A stretch of DNA of 64,000 nucleotides from Hymenobacter sublimis (GCF_023101345.1 NZ_CP095848.1:2417501-2481500), one strand, 5' to 3'; numbered from the stretch's first letter, positions 18,593-27,503 are shown. Program-made: numbers and translations. Notes: generated from the sequence alone by a model not told the origin.

Positions 18593-20824
18593 TTACAGCA
18601 GCTTGTCCAGGTAAATGGGCAGGTCGCGGACGCGCTTGCCGGTGGCGTGGTACACGGCGTTGGTGATGGCGGCGGCTACGCCTAGCAGGCCGATTTCGCC
18701 TACCCCCTTCACCCCGAGCGGGTTTACTACGTCGTCTTCCTCCTCCACGAACAGCACCTCGATATCGTGGATATCGGCCTGCACTGGTATGTGGTACTCC
18801 GAGTAGTTGTGGTTCATGTAGCGCCCAAACTGGTGGTCCATGATGGTTTCCTCCATTAGGGCCATGCTGATGCCCCACACAATGGAGCCCAGCACCTGCG
18901 AGCGGGCCGTTTTAGGGTTGAGGATGCGGCCGGCGGCCACGGCGTTGAGCACGCGCGTAACGTGCACGGTGCCAAATTCCTCATCTACCTCCACCTCCAC
19001 AAACACCGCGTTGTGCGAGTGCATGGAGTGAGTGCCCTGCTTGAGCATGTTGGGCGTGGCCGAGGTATCGGTTTCCAGCTTGGTTTCGCCGCTAGCTTGC
19101 AGCACGTCGCGGATAACCACGGCGTTGTCGGGGTCCTGGCGCAGGCGAATCTGGCCGTTCACGAACTCTACCTCATCCATGCTGGCGCCTTTCAGGGGCG
19201 AGCCTTCCATCTTTTGGGCCAGTTTGAGGAGCTTCTCCCCGATGGCTTCGCACACGTTTTTCACGGCCGAGCCTACCGAGGCGGCGGTCCAGGAGCCACC
19301 TTGCACGGGGGCTTCGGGCATGTCGGTGTCGCCGAGCTTGAAGCTTACGGCCTCTAAGGGCAGGCCCAGGGTTTCGGCCGCAATCTGGGTCATGATGGTG
19401 TAGGTGCCCGTCCCGATGTCGGCGGTAGCGCTGCTCACCTGCAGCTTGCCGTCGGCGGTAAGGGTGGCCTTAGCGGCGGCTTTCTTCTGAGTAGCATCCC
19501 ACACGCCCCCGGCCATGCCGTAACCGACCAGGCGGTTGCCGTTGCGCATGGAGCGGGGCTGGGGGTTGCGCTTCTCCCACCCAAATTTGGCCGCGCCCTG
19601 GTGGTAGCAGTCGCGCAGGCGCTTGCTGGAGAAGGGCTTACCGGCGTTCTGGTCCTCCTGGGCGTAGTTGCGGATGCGGAAGTCGATGGGGTCGATGCCG
19701 GCGGCGGCGGCCAGTTCGTCCATGGCTACTTCCAGGGCGAAGGAGCCGGTAGCGGCGCCGGGGGCGCGCATGTCCTGGGGCGTGAATACATCGAGCTTGG
19801 CCAGCTGGTAGCCCAGCTTCACGTTTTCGCACTGGTAGAGCATGCCGCTCCAGTTCACCACGTTTTCAGTGTACTCCTCAAACTGCGAGGTTTCGTGGAG
19901 GGCGTGGTGCTGAATGGCGGCCAGGGTACCATCGGGGTTGGTGCCCAGCTTCACGTATTGCAGGGTGTGGGGGCGGTGGCCGAAGCTGAACATCTGCTGG
20001 CGCGTGAGCGTGACGCGCACCGAGCGTTTCAGCTCCAGGGAAGCCAGCACGGCCAGAAACACCGAGTACTGGGGCCGCAGCCCCGAGCCAAAGCCGCCGC
20101 CCATGTACTGGTTTATCACCCGGCAGTCGTCCTTGCTCAGCCCGAAGATTTTGGTGAGGTAGTTCTGCACGTTTACTACCCCTTGGGTCTTGTCATAGAC
20201 CGTCAGCTTTTTGTCGCCGCGCCACTCCACCGTTGCCCCGAACATTTCCATGGGGTTGTGGTGCTGGGTGCCGTGCACGTACTCGTGCTCGATGCGGTGC
20301 TCGGCTTCCGCCCAGGCTTTGTCGGGGTTGCCCCGGGGCGGGGGCGGCGGCATCCAGCCCGATTTACCATTGCCGGGCTCGAAGCCCTCATCGCGCTTGG
20401 TTTCCAGGTCGGTGTCGTGGGCCGTTTCCTCGTAGTCGATGCGCAGGGCGGAGGAGGCATAGCGGGCCAGCTCCAGGGTTTCGGCCACTACCAGGGCAAT
20501 GGGCTGCTGGCTGAACTTGATTTCGTTGTCGTGCAGGGGCCGGAAGGGCGAGCCGCCGGGGGCCACGTCGTCCTTGTAGTTGCGGTCAAACCAAGCCAGG
20601 CTAGGCACGTTTTCGTGCGAAAACACCTCCAATACGCCCGGAATGGCCAGCACCTCGTCGGAGTGTACCTTGGTAATTTTGCCCTTGGCAATGGGGCTGC
20701 TCACTACCCACCCATAGGCCATGTTGGGCACATGAAACTCGGCGGCGTAGGTAGCGGCGCCCGTCACCTTGGCCGGGCCGTCAACCCGACTCGTGGGCTT
20801 GCCGATATAGTTGGTCGTGCTCAT
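18593..20824 (-). CDS. Molybdenum hydroxylase large subunit (PaoC/xanthine dehydrogenase family)
   Basis: A 743-residue catalytic subunit that should bind the molybdenum cofactor and hydroxylate an aldehyde or N-heterocycle with water as oxygen source. It begins with the family's G-K-P-T-S-R-V-D-G-P-A-K-V-T-G-A-A-T-Y and ends with G-V-K-G-V-G-E-I-G-L-L-G, where the Glu (about residue 710) is the catalytic base. G-G-G-F-G-S-G and Q-G-G-S-W-T-A-A-S are cofactor loops. It has no signal peptide. Its ATG overlaps the stop of the FAD-subunit gene by four bases, so translation is coupled. The PaoABC-like FAD subunit suggests an aldehyde oxidoreductase rather than xanthine dehydrogenase. No XdhC/PaoD maturation chaperone is in the window. 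Confidence 0.9.
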   Translation of the reverse strand: MSTTNYIGKPTSRVDGPAKVTGAATYAAEFHVPNMAYGWVVSSPIAKGKITKVHSDEVLAIPGVLEVFSHENVPSLAWFDRNYKDDVAPGGSPFRPLHDNEIKFSQQPIALVVAETLELARYASSALRIDYEETAHDTDLETKRDEGFEPGNGKSGWMPPPPPRGNPDKAWAEAEHRIEHEYVHGTQHHNPMEMFGATVEWRGDKKLTVYDKTQGVVNVQNYLTKIFGLSKDDCRVINQYMGGGFGSGLRPQYSVFLAVLASLELKRSVRVTLTRQQMFSFGHRPHTLQYVKLGTNPDGTLAAIQHHALHETSQFEEYTENVVNWSGMLYQCENVKLGYQLAKLDVFTPQDMRAPGAATGSFALEVAMDELAAAAGIDPIDFRIRNYAQEDQNAGKPFSSKRLRDCYHQGAAKFGWEKRNPQPRSMRNGNRLVGYGMAGGVWDATQKKAAAKATLTADGKLQVSSATADIGTGTYTIMTQIAAETLGLPLEAVSFKLGDTDMPEAPVQGGSWTAASVGSAVKNVCEAIGEKLLKLAQKMEGSPLKGASMDEVEFVNGQIRLRQDPDNAVVIRDVLQASGETKLETDTSATPNMLKQGTHSMHSHNAVFVEVEVDEEFGTVHVTRVLNAVAAGRILNPKTARSQVLGSIVWGISMALMEETIMDHQFGRYMNHNYSEYHIPVQADIHDIEVLFVEEEDDVVNPLGVKGVGEIGLLGVAAAITNAVYHATGKRVRDLPIYLDKLL

Positions 20825-21843
20825 GGATTCGAGTTTAAAAAGACGTCGGATGCGTGCTGGCTGCCTTCGGCGGCCTGTTTGAGGGCCCGCACGATGGCGC
20901 GACGGGCCAGCTCAATCTTGAAGTTGTTGGAACCTTGCCCTACGGCGCTTTCTACCACTTTGGCCGCGGCACGGGCAAAGGTTTCGGGGGTAGCGGGTTG
21001 GCCTTTGAGTAGGTTTTCGGCCTCCTGGTCGCGCCAGGGCTTGTGGGCCACGCCGCCCAGGGCCAGGCGAGCATCCGTAATAGTGCCACCGTCCAGCTCC
21101 AAGGCCGCCGCCACCGATACCAGGGCGAAGGCGTAGGAGTTTCGGTCGCGGAGCTTGAGGTAGCTGAAGTTCTTCTCGAAGCCCTTGGCGGGTAAGTCGA
21201 GGCTGATAATCAGCTCCCCCGGCTGCAGGTTGTTGTCGCGCTCCGGGGTGTTGCCGGGCAGGCGGTGGAAGTCCTCGAACGGAATGGTCCGCTCGCCGTT
21301 CGGCCCGCTCACGCGCACCGTTGGAGCCAGGGCAGCCAGGGCAATGCACATATCCGAGGGGTGGGTAGCAATGCACTGTTCACTAGCCCCCAGAATGGCA
21401 TGAATACGGTTGAGGCCGCCTATGGCCCCACAACCCGAGCCCGGCTCGCGCTTGTTGCAGGGGGTAGCCGTGTCGTAGAAGTAGTAGCAACGGGTGCGCT
21501 GCATGAGGTTGCCGCCGTTGGTGGCCATGTTGCGCAACTGGGGCGAGGCCCCGGCCAGAATAGCCTGGTTGAGCAGCGGGTAGCGGCGCTTTACCTCCTC
21601 GTTCCAGGCTGTATCGGCGTTGGTGGCCAGAGCGCCCAGGCGCAGGCCGCCTTCGGGGGTAGGCTCAATAGCCGTGAGCGGCAGCTTGTTCAGACCGACG
21701 AGGTGGGTGGGGCGCGCCACGTTTTCCTTCATCAAATCCAGAATATTGGTGCCGCCTCCGATGTAAGATGCGCCCGGGTGGCCGGCATTGTCGCGCACGG
21801 CGTCCTCGACGGCCGTAGGGCTGGTGTAAGTGAAAGGGTTCAT
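20821..21843 (-). CDS. Molybdenum hydroxylase FAD subunit with 4Fe-4S cysteines (PaoB-like)
   Basis: A 340-residue FAD-binding subunit. The FAD loop is Y-I-G-G-G-T-N (residues 27-33), and A-T-N-G-G-N-L-M-Q-R-T-R-C follows the usual order. An insert carries four cysteines at 119, 129, 138 and 157 (R-T-R-C, C-N-K-R-E-P-G-S-G-C and E-Q-C-I-A-T-H-P-S-D-M), the pattern that binds an extra [4Fe-4S] cluster in E. coli PaoB. It should relay electrons between the 2Fe-2S subunit, the flavin and an external acceptor. The gene overlaps the large-subunit gene by four bases and is separated from the 2Fe-2S gene by an AT-rich inverted repeat. Confidence 0.92.
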   Translation of the reverse strand: MNPFTYTSPTAVEDAVRDNAGHPGASYIGGGTNILDLMKENVARPTHLVGLNKLPLTAIEPTPEGGLRLGALATNADTAWNEEVKRRYPLLNQAILAGASPQLRNMATNGGNLMQRTRCYYFYDTATPCNKREPGSGCGAIGGLNRIHAILGASEQCIATHPSDMCIALAALAPTVRVSGPNGERTIPFEDFHRLPGNTPERDNNLQPGELIISLDLPAKGFEKNFSYLKLRDRNSYAFALVSVAAALELDGGTITDARLALGGVAHKPWRDQEAENLLKGQPATPETFARAAAKVVESAVGQGSNNFKIELARRAIVRALKQAAEGSQHASDVFLNSNP

Positions 21844-21849
21844 GCGGAT

Positions 21850-21955
21850 TCAATTAAAAATTGAGAATTAAAAATTAAGAATTGCAGGCCCTGCAGAGAG
21901 GCATTAGCAATTCTGCGCGAGTCATTTTTAATTCTTAATTTTTCATTTTTAATTC
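21850..21955. repeat. AT-rich inverted repeat between subunit genes
   Basis: AATTAAAAATT/GAGAATTAAAAATTAAG pairs imperfectly with TTTTTAATTCTTAATTTTTC across a GC-richer centre. It fills the 2Fe-2S/FAD subunit gap and supplies the last codons of the 2Fe-2S gene. It stands out sharply from the GC-rich surroundings. Confidence 0.7.
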
Positions 21956-22471
21956 TTTCTCCACTACCTCCTTCACCGCATTGAGAATGCCGGCGTAGGC
22001 CCCGCAGCGGCAGAGGTTGCCGCTCATGTGCTCCTTAATTTCGGCTTCGGTGTGGGCGCGGCCTTCGTTGAGCAGGCCCTGGGCCGAGCAGATTTGGCCC
22101 GGGGTGCAGTAGCCGCACTGGAAGGCGTCGTGGTCGATGAAGGCTTGCTGCAGGGGGTGCAAATTCTCCTCGCTGCCCAGGCCTTCGATGGTGGTGATGT
22201 CGTGGTCTTCGTGCATGACGGCTAGCGAGAGGCAGCTGTTGATGCGCTTGCCGTTCACGAGCACCGTGCAGGCGCCGCACTGGCCATGGTCGCAGCCTTT
22301 TTTAGTGCCCGTGAGGTGGGCGTATTCGCGCAGGGCGTCGAGCAGGGTGGTCCAGGGAGCGAGTTGCAGCGTGTGCTGCTGGCCGTTGATGGTGAGGCGC
22401 ACCGTGCCGGTAGGCGGTGGGGCAGCAACCCCGCCATCCGCCGCCGCGGAGGTAGTGGATTGGTGTAGCAT
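21935..22471 (-). CDS. Molybdenum hydroxylase 2Fe-2S subunit
   Basis: A 178-residue iron-sulfur subunit. The plant-ferredoxin-type cluster is bound by Cys60, 65, 68 and 80 (K-K-G-C-D-H-G-Q-C-G-A-C), and the second, helical cluster by Cys119, 122, 154 and 156 (C-G-Y-C-T-P-G and C-R-C-G). It hands electrons from the molybdenum centre to the FAD subunit. The first 20 residues are Ala/Pro-rich and carry no twin-arginine motif, unlike E. coli PaoA, so the enzyme is probably cytoplasmic. The last six residues (E-L-K-M-K-N) are coded by the AT-rich repeat that follows. It is first in the operon. Confidence 0.92.
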   Translation of the reverse strand: MLHQSTTSAAADGGVAAPPPTGTVRLTINGQQHTLQLAPWTTLLDALREYAHLTGTKKGCDHGQCGACTVLVNGKRINSCLSLAVMHEDHDITTIEGLGSEENLHPLQQAFIDHDAFQCGYCTPGQICSAQGLLNEGRAHTEAEIKEHMSGNLCRCGAYAGILNAVKEVVEKELKMKN

Positions 22472-22985
22472 AGAAAGAAGCCGAAGATGTTGAGGTGGTG
22501 AGAAGCCGCAGAAAGTCTGGCCTACGCAGCCCGACGGCTTGTTTCCTTACGCCACTCCTAGCGGCCGCGTTCTGCTTTGCGGCGCATTTATCCTGCTTAT
22601 AATCCTATGCCCGAATACACTCAACAATGAAAGGCTAACATTCAGCCAGTTAACGATATATACATAATGATTCTAAATTTTAAATCAATGCAGCGGAAGT
22701 AGTGCAAGGCTCAGCGCCGCTGGCCTTCGCCTAGGGCCAGAATGCTCTGTATAGTCATAGGTACCACTTGTGGAGCCGCAGCATGTTGCGCGTGATGGCC
22801 CGGCCGCCAGAGACGTAAAAATCCCCCGTACTGCTTGTAGAGATGCAGCATGTTGCGGCTTGCGGTTAGCTCCGCTGTACTTCGGCTGCTGAGGTTGTTT
22901 GACCTGCGCGGTGCCGGCTGTTCGCACGACGGACGAGGCGCAGGATGTGGCGTCTCGTCGGTCTAGCGCTGTGTTTGCAGGCTTT
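22472..22985. other. Operon upstream region with decayed repeats
   Basis: This 514-base gap holds the promoter of the molybdenum hydroxylase operon. Near 22654-22680 is an AT-rich stretch with AATGATTCTAAA, matching the right half of the operators at 4.6 kb. At about 22771, 22830 and 22935 lie related fragments (GCAGCATGTTGCG twice, and GAGGCGCAGGATGTGGCGTC), which look like worn copies of a GAGACGCAACATGTTGCGTC-type palindrome. A 108-codon frame here has no protein-like features and overlaps the Crp-type gene. Confidence 0.45.
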
Positions 22986-23570
22986 CTACCCCTCTCCCCT
23001 AGCCCGCTCACCCCGAATGCGGCTCAGGGATTCGGGTGTGATGCCGAGGTAGGCTGCAATGTGGCGCTGGGGTAGCCGCCGGGCCAGCGTGGGGTAGAGC
23101 AGCAAAAACTCCTGGTAGCGCGCCTCGGCAGGGGCGCTCAACACCCCGATCAGGCGGCGCTGCAGGGCCACCAGGCTGTTTTGCAGGAGTTGGTAGAAAA
23201 ACGTCTGGAACTCTGGCCCGAAGGAGTGGAGCCGGGTGTAGAAGGCCGGCCCGAACACCAACACCTCGGAGTTTTCCAAGGCGTCAATGGAAAAGAGCGC
23301 CGGCTGCTGCCGCGCTAAGCTGTGCTGGTCGGAAATCCACCAATTCTCGGGCGCGAACTGCAGGATGTGCTCCTTCTGCCGCTCGTCCGTCACGAAGCTG
23401 CGCAGGCAGCCCTTCAGCACGAACGCCCCGTAGCGCCCTACCTCTCCCTGGCGCACCAGTACCTCGTGCCGGGCCAGGTGGCGCAGGGTAAGCAACCCGG
23501 CCAAGTCTGCAAACTGAGCTTCGGTGAGCGGGAGCTTACCCGAGAAGTAGGTACGCAGGGCGTCGAGCAT
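22986..23570 (-). CDS. Crp/Fnr-family transcriptional regulator
   Basis: A 194-residue regulator with an N-terminal cyclic-nucleotide-binding-like barrel (about 10-120; V-L-V-R-Q-G-E-V-G-R-Y-G-A-F-V-L-K-G) and a C-terminal helix-turn-helix (R-L-P-Q-R-H-I-A-A-Y-L-G-I-T-P-E-S-L-S-R-I). There is no N-terminal cysteine cluster, so it is not an FNR-type oxygen sensor; this short form is common in Bacteroidota and its ligand is usually unknown. It lies upstream of the molybdenum hydroxylase operon on the same strand, so it may control that operon, but the 514-base gap means this is only a suggestion. Confidence 0.88.
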   Translation of the reverse strand: MLDALRTYFSGKLPLTEAQFADLAGLLTLRHLARHEVLVRQGEVGRYGAFVLKGCLRSFVTDERQKEHILQFAPENWWISDQHSLARQQPALFSIDALENSEVLVFGPAFYTRLHSFGPEFQTFFYQLLQNSLVALQRRLIGVLSAPAEARYQEFLLLYPTLARRLPQRHIAAYLGITPESLSRIRGERARGEG

Positions 23571-23800
23571 GTATTCAAAGAGAAAATCAGAAGGCAGGTT
23601 GTCAGTTGACGACGGTAAGGGTTGCGCCGCAACTTATCAGAATGACAAGACATACAGGCTGCTCTGCAGAGGCAAAGCCAACGCATTCCGCCCGGATTGC
23701 GGGGTTGCAAGCTAGCTTCAGCACGCCAAATGCCCCGGCTCCACCTCTGCAGAACCGCCTAGAAAGGTAGGCAAAGCCATACTACTGCTAGGGCTCGGCT

Positions 23801-25186
23801 TTAGCGCGGACTGATGGGGCGGGCGCGCAGCAGGCCAAAGCCCAGACCGTACACCAGCGCCACGCTCAGCAGCAGTTTGCCCAGGCCACGCAGGGCGGTG
23901 CTCAGTTCGGGCTGGCTGGTGAACGTGTGGGTAGGTTCCAGGGCGTAATCGTGGTGGGAGAATTCGGCTTGGCGGAACAGGTAGGGGTAGTAAAAGGCCC
24001 GGAGCGCGTCGTGGTAGGCGGTGGCGCTGCGCTGAAACTGCAGGTGGGTTGGCAGGTCGGTGCCAGCTAGGGCATTGAGGCTACCTTGGGCGTTGATGGC
24101 CGGGGAGAGTAGGTTCAACTGCTCGACCAGGTCGTAGCGCTGCTGCAGGCCGGTGGCGTAGGCGGCAGCTTGCGGCGCCACGGCCACGTCGCCGAGGTGC
24201 TGGAAGGCATAGTACCAGCGCCACACAAACCGCTCCCGGATGGTAGCCGTGTCGCGCCACTGGGGGTACAGGGCAAAGAACCGGTTCATGGTCTGGGCCT
24301 TGGGCCGGTCCCAGCCGGCATGGATTTCCTCGCGCTGCTTGATGGTCAGCTCGATGCCCTGCGGCACCGGATGCGCGGCCGCCACGCCCAGGTTCAGTAG
24401 GCTGGGCACCAACACTACCAGCAGCAGCCACACGCCCAGCAGGGTTACCGCGTTGAAAGCCGAGGTGCGCTGCAGGGCCGTGACGACCAGCGCCACCCCA
24501 AACCAGAACAGGCAATATAGCGTGCTCAGGCCCAACCAAGTAACCACCCGACTGTCCAGCGGCACCTGCGCCCAAAGCATGCCCACTACCGAAAGCAGCC
24601 AGGCCAGCCCTAGCACCACGGCCAGCCGGAAAGCGAGCTTGGCGCCTACTACCACGCTGGAACGTACAGGCTGGGCCAGCAGCAAGGTCAGGATGCCTTC
24701 TTCCCGCTCACTGGACAGCAGGTTGAAGCTCAGGGCAATGATGAGCAGCGGGAATAGGTACACCAGCACAAACGCCAAATCAAAGTTGCCGCTCAGCACC
24801 TTCATGGGGTTGGTGTTGTCGGTGGCGTAGAGCTGGTTTTGCAGGCCTAGCAGGCGCAGCTTCACGTAGTAGGGGTTCACGTCGCGCTGGCCCAAAGAGA
24901 GGGACGCCCAGGCGTTGGGGTGGTGCACGGCGTAGGTGGAGTGGTAGTAACCGATTTCGCCGGCGTCGGCGGGGCCAGGAAATTTTACTTTGAGTTCTTC
25001 CACGTTGCGGCGCGTCAGCTCGGGTAAGGCGGCCAGGTGCTGGCGCTGGCGCTCAATTTCGGTGGTGCCGTAGTAAATGCCATAGAGGCCCGTGAGTAGC
25101 AGCAAAGCACAGAGCAGCACCAGTCCTTTCGCAGCGCGAAAGTGTCGCCACTCAGCGGAAAACAGAAGCCAGAATGTATTCATCAT
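23801..25186 (-). CDS. ABC transporter permease, DUF3526 type (second)
   Basis: A 461-residue inner-membrane protein, taken from the ATG at 25186, seven bases after the stop of the first permease; an upstream TTG in frame would make an overlap instead. Hydrophobic segments occur near residues 20-40, 130-160, 180-210, 220-245, 250-275 and at the C-terminus, with a long external loop between the first two and another between the fifth and last. This is the DUF3526/ABC-2 layout. It pairs with its upstream paralogue and the ATPase to form an ABC-2 exporter-like complex. The transported compound is unknown; the neighbouring TonB receptor and His-rich protein suggest a metal or metallophore link. 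Confidence 0.85.
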   Translation of the reverse strand: MMNTFWLLFSAEWRHFRAAKGLVLLCALLLLTGLYGIYYGTTEIERQRQHLAALPELTRRNVEELKVKFPGPADAGEIGYYHSTYAVHHPNAWASLSLGQRDVNPYYVKLRLLGLQNQLYATDNTNPMKVLSGNFDLAFVLVYLFPLLIIALSFNLLSSEREEGILTLLLAQPVRSSVVVGAKLAFRLAVVLGLAWLLSVVGMLWAQVPLDSRVVTWLGLSTLYCLFWFGVALVVTALQRTSAFNAVTLLGVWLLLVVLVPSLLNLGVAAAHPVPQGIELTIKQREEIHAGWDRPKAQTMNRFFALYPQWRDTATIRERFVWRWYYAFQHLGDVAVAPQAAAYATGLQQRYDLVEQLNLLSPAINAQGSLNALAGTDLPTHLQFQRSATAYHDALRAFYYPYLFRQAEFSHHDYALEPTHTFTSQPELSTALRGLGKLLLSVALVYGLGFGLLRARPISPR

Positions 25187-25190
25187 CAGA

Positions 25191-26609
25191 TCAGACAAGT
25201 GGGGTGGTAGAAATCAGCCGCAGCCCCAGCCAACTCAGGCCCACGGCCCAAAGCAACAGGGCCACCACGGGCAGCAGCAGGTGGGGCCAGGCCCAGCCCA
25301 ACGTGGGCGACTGGTAGGCAAAAACCGGCAGCTGCCGCCAGGTGCTGGCCTCCAGCTTGCGCTCCTTATCGCCGTGGCCCATGCTGGTTTGCAGGGCATT
25401 GAGGCGCTGCACCAGCCGGTAGCGGTAAGCCTCGGCGGCCTGCTGGAAGTGCACGTAGTGGGCAAAGTCGGAGCCGGCCAAGCCCATCGACAGGGGGCGA
25501 ATGGCCTGGTAGGGGTTTAGCAGCCCCACCCAGTCGGAAATGCGGTTTTGGCGCCGGTAGGTGTCGTTCAGGGCCGCGAAGTGCTCCTGGTAAACCTGGG
25601 CCGAGTACGCTTCGCTTTCGGTCATGAGTACCCCGCCCACGCTCACGGGCAGCTTTTCCTCGGAATCGACGCCGTACTTTTTGAGCAGCCCTGCCTTCAG
25701 GGCGGCCGAGCGTTGGTCCTGCGGGTCGTGGCCGTTGATGCCGTGCTGGGCTTCTTCGTGCACCGCGGCATCCATCTGCGCCTTGGTAACCGTGGGGTAG
25801 AGGGTAGCGCCCAGGTTGGCGGTGGCTTTGGGCAGAATAATGCAGCCCAGAATCCAGAGGCCCAGCAGCGTTACTAGGGCCGCGCGGGAGCTAGCCTGCC
25901 GCGCCGACACCACCACGGCCCCCACAATAAACAGGAAGAAGTACACGGCGTAGCTGAGCACAAACAGCCCGAGCCGCGCTACCAGGTCGGGACCAGAGGC
26001 AAACTCCTCGCCCGAGAACAGCAGTAGCGCCGCCAGGGCCAGGGCCGGGGCTACCACCAGCGCCACGGCGCGGCTATACCCCAAAATCTTGCCCCAGGCC
26101 ACTTGCCACAACGATATGCCTTGGCTTAGCAACAGCTGTAGGGTGCCGGTTTCGCGCTCCTGGGTGAAGGCCCCGAAGCACAGGAAGATAATGAGCAGCG
26201 GCACCAGCATCTGCAGCACAAAGGCCACCGTCATTTCCCCAAACCGAATCAGAGAACCCGACTGCTGGGCCTGGCTAAAGTTGACGCTGTTCTGCTGGTG
26301 GGCCTCCAGGTACACCGCCGTGCCCGTGTACGAATCAATGCCCGCATCCAGCAAGCTCAGCCCCGACTTGGGCCGAAACGCGAAGGAGCCGTAGTGGGCC
26401 ACGCGGTGTGGGTGGCGCGCCGGCTGCCGCCGAAACTGGTCGTTGACGGTATGTTGGGCCAGTTGCCGCTCGCGCTGCTGGGTTTGGTAGCTGGCCCGCC
26501 CCACCAGGGTAGCGGCCAGCAGCAAGGCCAGCACCAGCACGCTCAGCACCAAAAAGCGCTTGTCGCGCAGGGTACTCACGAATTCTTTTTGCGCAATACT
26601 ATGCATCAT
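25191..26609 (-). CDS. ABC transporter permease, DUF3526 type (first)
   Basis: A 472-residue inner-membrane protein with the same architecture as the next gene: a first helix at about 15-37, a long extracytoplasmic loop, a cluster of helices at about 125-280 with Q-E-R-E-T-G-T-L-Q-L-L-L-S-Q-G (the ABC-2 coupling region), a second external loop and a final helix. The paralogue has S-E-R-E-E-G-I-L-T-L-L-L-A-Q at the same place, which shows the pair arose by duplication. It starts 14 bases after the ATPase stop and is followed at once by the second permease, so the three genes are one operon. Confidence 0.87.
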   Translation of the reverse strand: MMHSIAQKEFVSTLRDKRFLVLSVLVLALLLAATLVGRASYQTQQRERQLAQHTVNDQFRRQPARHPHRVAHYGSFAFRPKSGLSLLDAGIDSYTGTAVYLEAHQQNSVNFSQAQQSGSLIRFGEMTVAFVLQMLVPLLIIFLCFGAFTQERETGTLQLLLSQGISLWQVAWGKILGYSRAVALVVAPALALAALLLFSGEEFASGPDLVARLGLFVLSYAVYFFLFIVGAVVVSARQASSRAALVTLLGLWILGCIILPKATANLGATLYPTVTKAQMDAAVHEEAQHGINGHDPQDQRSAALKAGLLKKYGVDSEEKLPVSVGGVLMTESEAYSAQVYQEHFAALNDTYRRQNRISDWVGLLNPYQAIRPLSMGLAGSDFAHYVHFQQAAEAYRYRLVQRLNALQTSMGHGDKERKLEASTWRQLPVFAYQSPTLGWAWPHLLLPVVALLLWAVGLSWLGLRLISTTPLV

Positions 26610-26623
26610 CAGGAGTGGGCTAG

Positions 26624-27331
26624 TTAGTGCATGTAGGTGAGGTAGAGCTGCTCCAACTCCTGGGCGTTCAGGGCCGCCGTGGGGCGCACGTCCACCAGCT
26701 CGCCTTCGCGCATGATGCCCACGCGGGTACCTACCTCCTTGGCCCGGAAGATGTCGTGGGTGGCCATGAGCACGGCCGTGCCCTCCTGGCTGAGCTGGGT
26801 GAGCAGCTGCGAAAACTCGTTGGAGGCTTTGGGGTCGAGGCCGGAGGTAGGCTCGTCGAGCAGCAGCACCTGGGCGTGTTTGGCTACGGCAATGGCAATG
26901 CCCACCTTCTGGCGCATGCCCTTGGAGTAGGTGCCCACGCGCCGCCGCACGGCCTCGGCGGGCAGCCCGGCGTGGTGCAGGTAGTCAAGCAACTCCGCCT
27001 CTTTGTATTTGAAACCCGCCAGGCTGCTGAACAAGGCCAGGTTTTCCAGGCCCGTTAGGTGCGGGTAGAGCATCACGTTCTCGGGAATGTAGGCCAGGTG
27101 CTCCTTGATCTTGAGCGGGTTGGCGGCTACCTCCAGCCCGTTCACGAAGGCCGCCCCCGAAGTCGGTGCAATGAAGCCCAGGAACAGGTTGATGGTTGTG
27201 GACTTCCCCGCCCCGTTCTGGCCCAGCAGGCAAAACACTTCACCGGGCTCAATCTGCAAATTCAGCCCCTGCAGGGCCAGCTTACTTGGGTACTCTTTGC
27301 GCAAGTCGCGCGCTTCCAGAATGTAGGTCAT
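26624..27331 (-). CDS. ABC transporter ATP-binding protein
   Basis: A 235-residue nucleotide-binding subunit, started at the ATG at 27331 (MTYILEARDLRKEYPSK) because this is where homology to ABC ATPases begins; upstream codons run into a repeat. Walker A is G-Q-N-G-A-G-K-S-T, the signature is T-Y-S-K-G-M-R-Q-K, and Walker B is V-L-L-L-D-E-P-T-S-G-L-D. It powers the two DUF3526 permeases downstream. The gap to the TonB receptor gene upstream is filled by a palindromic repeat, which may separate the two transcriptionally. Confidence 0.93.
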   Translation of the reverse strand: MTYILEARDLRKEYPSKLALQGLNLQIEPGEVFCLLGQNGAGKSTTINLFLGFIAPTSGAAFVNGLEVAANPLKIKEHLAYIPENVMLYPHLTGLENLALFSSLAGFKYKEAELLDYLHHAGLPAEAVRRRVGTYSKGMRQKVGIAIAVAKHAQVLLLDEPTSGLDPKASNEFSQLLTQLSQEGTAVLMATHDIFRAKEVGTRVGIMREGELVDVRPTAALNAQELEQLYLTYMH

Positions 27332-27374
27332 ATGCAAACAGGTAGTGTATCGTGGCATTCGCCCCTTCTGAACT

Positions 27375-27468
27375 GTCATGCTGAGCGGAGTCGAAGCATC
27401 TCTACCGCTTCGTCCTCACGACAGGAATTAGCCCGCAGTAGAGGTGCTTCGCTTCGGCTCGGCATGAC
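27375..27468. repeat. Intergenic palindromic repeat, family A
   Basis: Left arm GTCATGCTGAGCGGAGTCGA plus AGCATCTCTACCGCTTCG; right arm GTAGAGGTGCTTCGCTTCGG ending GGCATGAC. It occupies the gap between the TonB receptor stop and the ABC ATPase start. Confidence 0.85.
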
Positions 27469-27503
27469 ACGGTTTTTGAATGAGCCTCTTGTTTAAGAAA
27501 CCC

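Noticed and set aside
19601..21136. A 511-codon open frame opposite the molybdenum hydroxylase genes
   Set aside because: It is antisense to two clear enzyme subunits and has no recognisable motifs; long antisense frames are expected in GC-rich coding DNA. The same reasoning excludes the antisense frames opposite the TonB receptors, GH63-like gene and transketolase.
22654..22672. Possible ModE half-site (CGATATAT) before the molybdenum hydroxylase
   Set aside because: Only one arm matches and no partner arm occurs at the right distance, unlike the full palindrome at 33328-33353.
22685..23011. A 108-codon frame between the Crp/Fnr gene and the molybdenum hydroxylase operon
   Set aside because: Composition is not protein-like, it overlaps the Crp-type gene and spans decayed repeat fragments.
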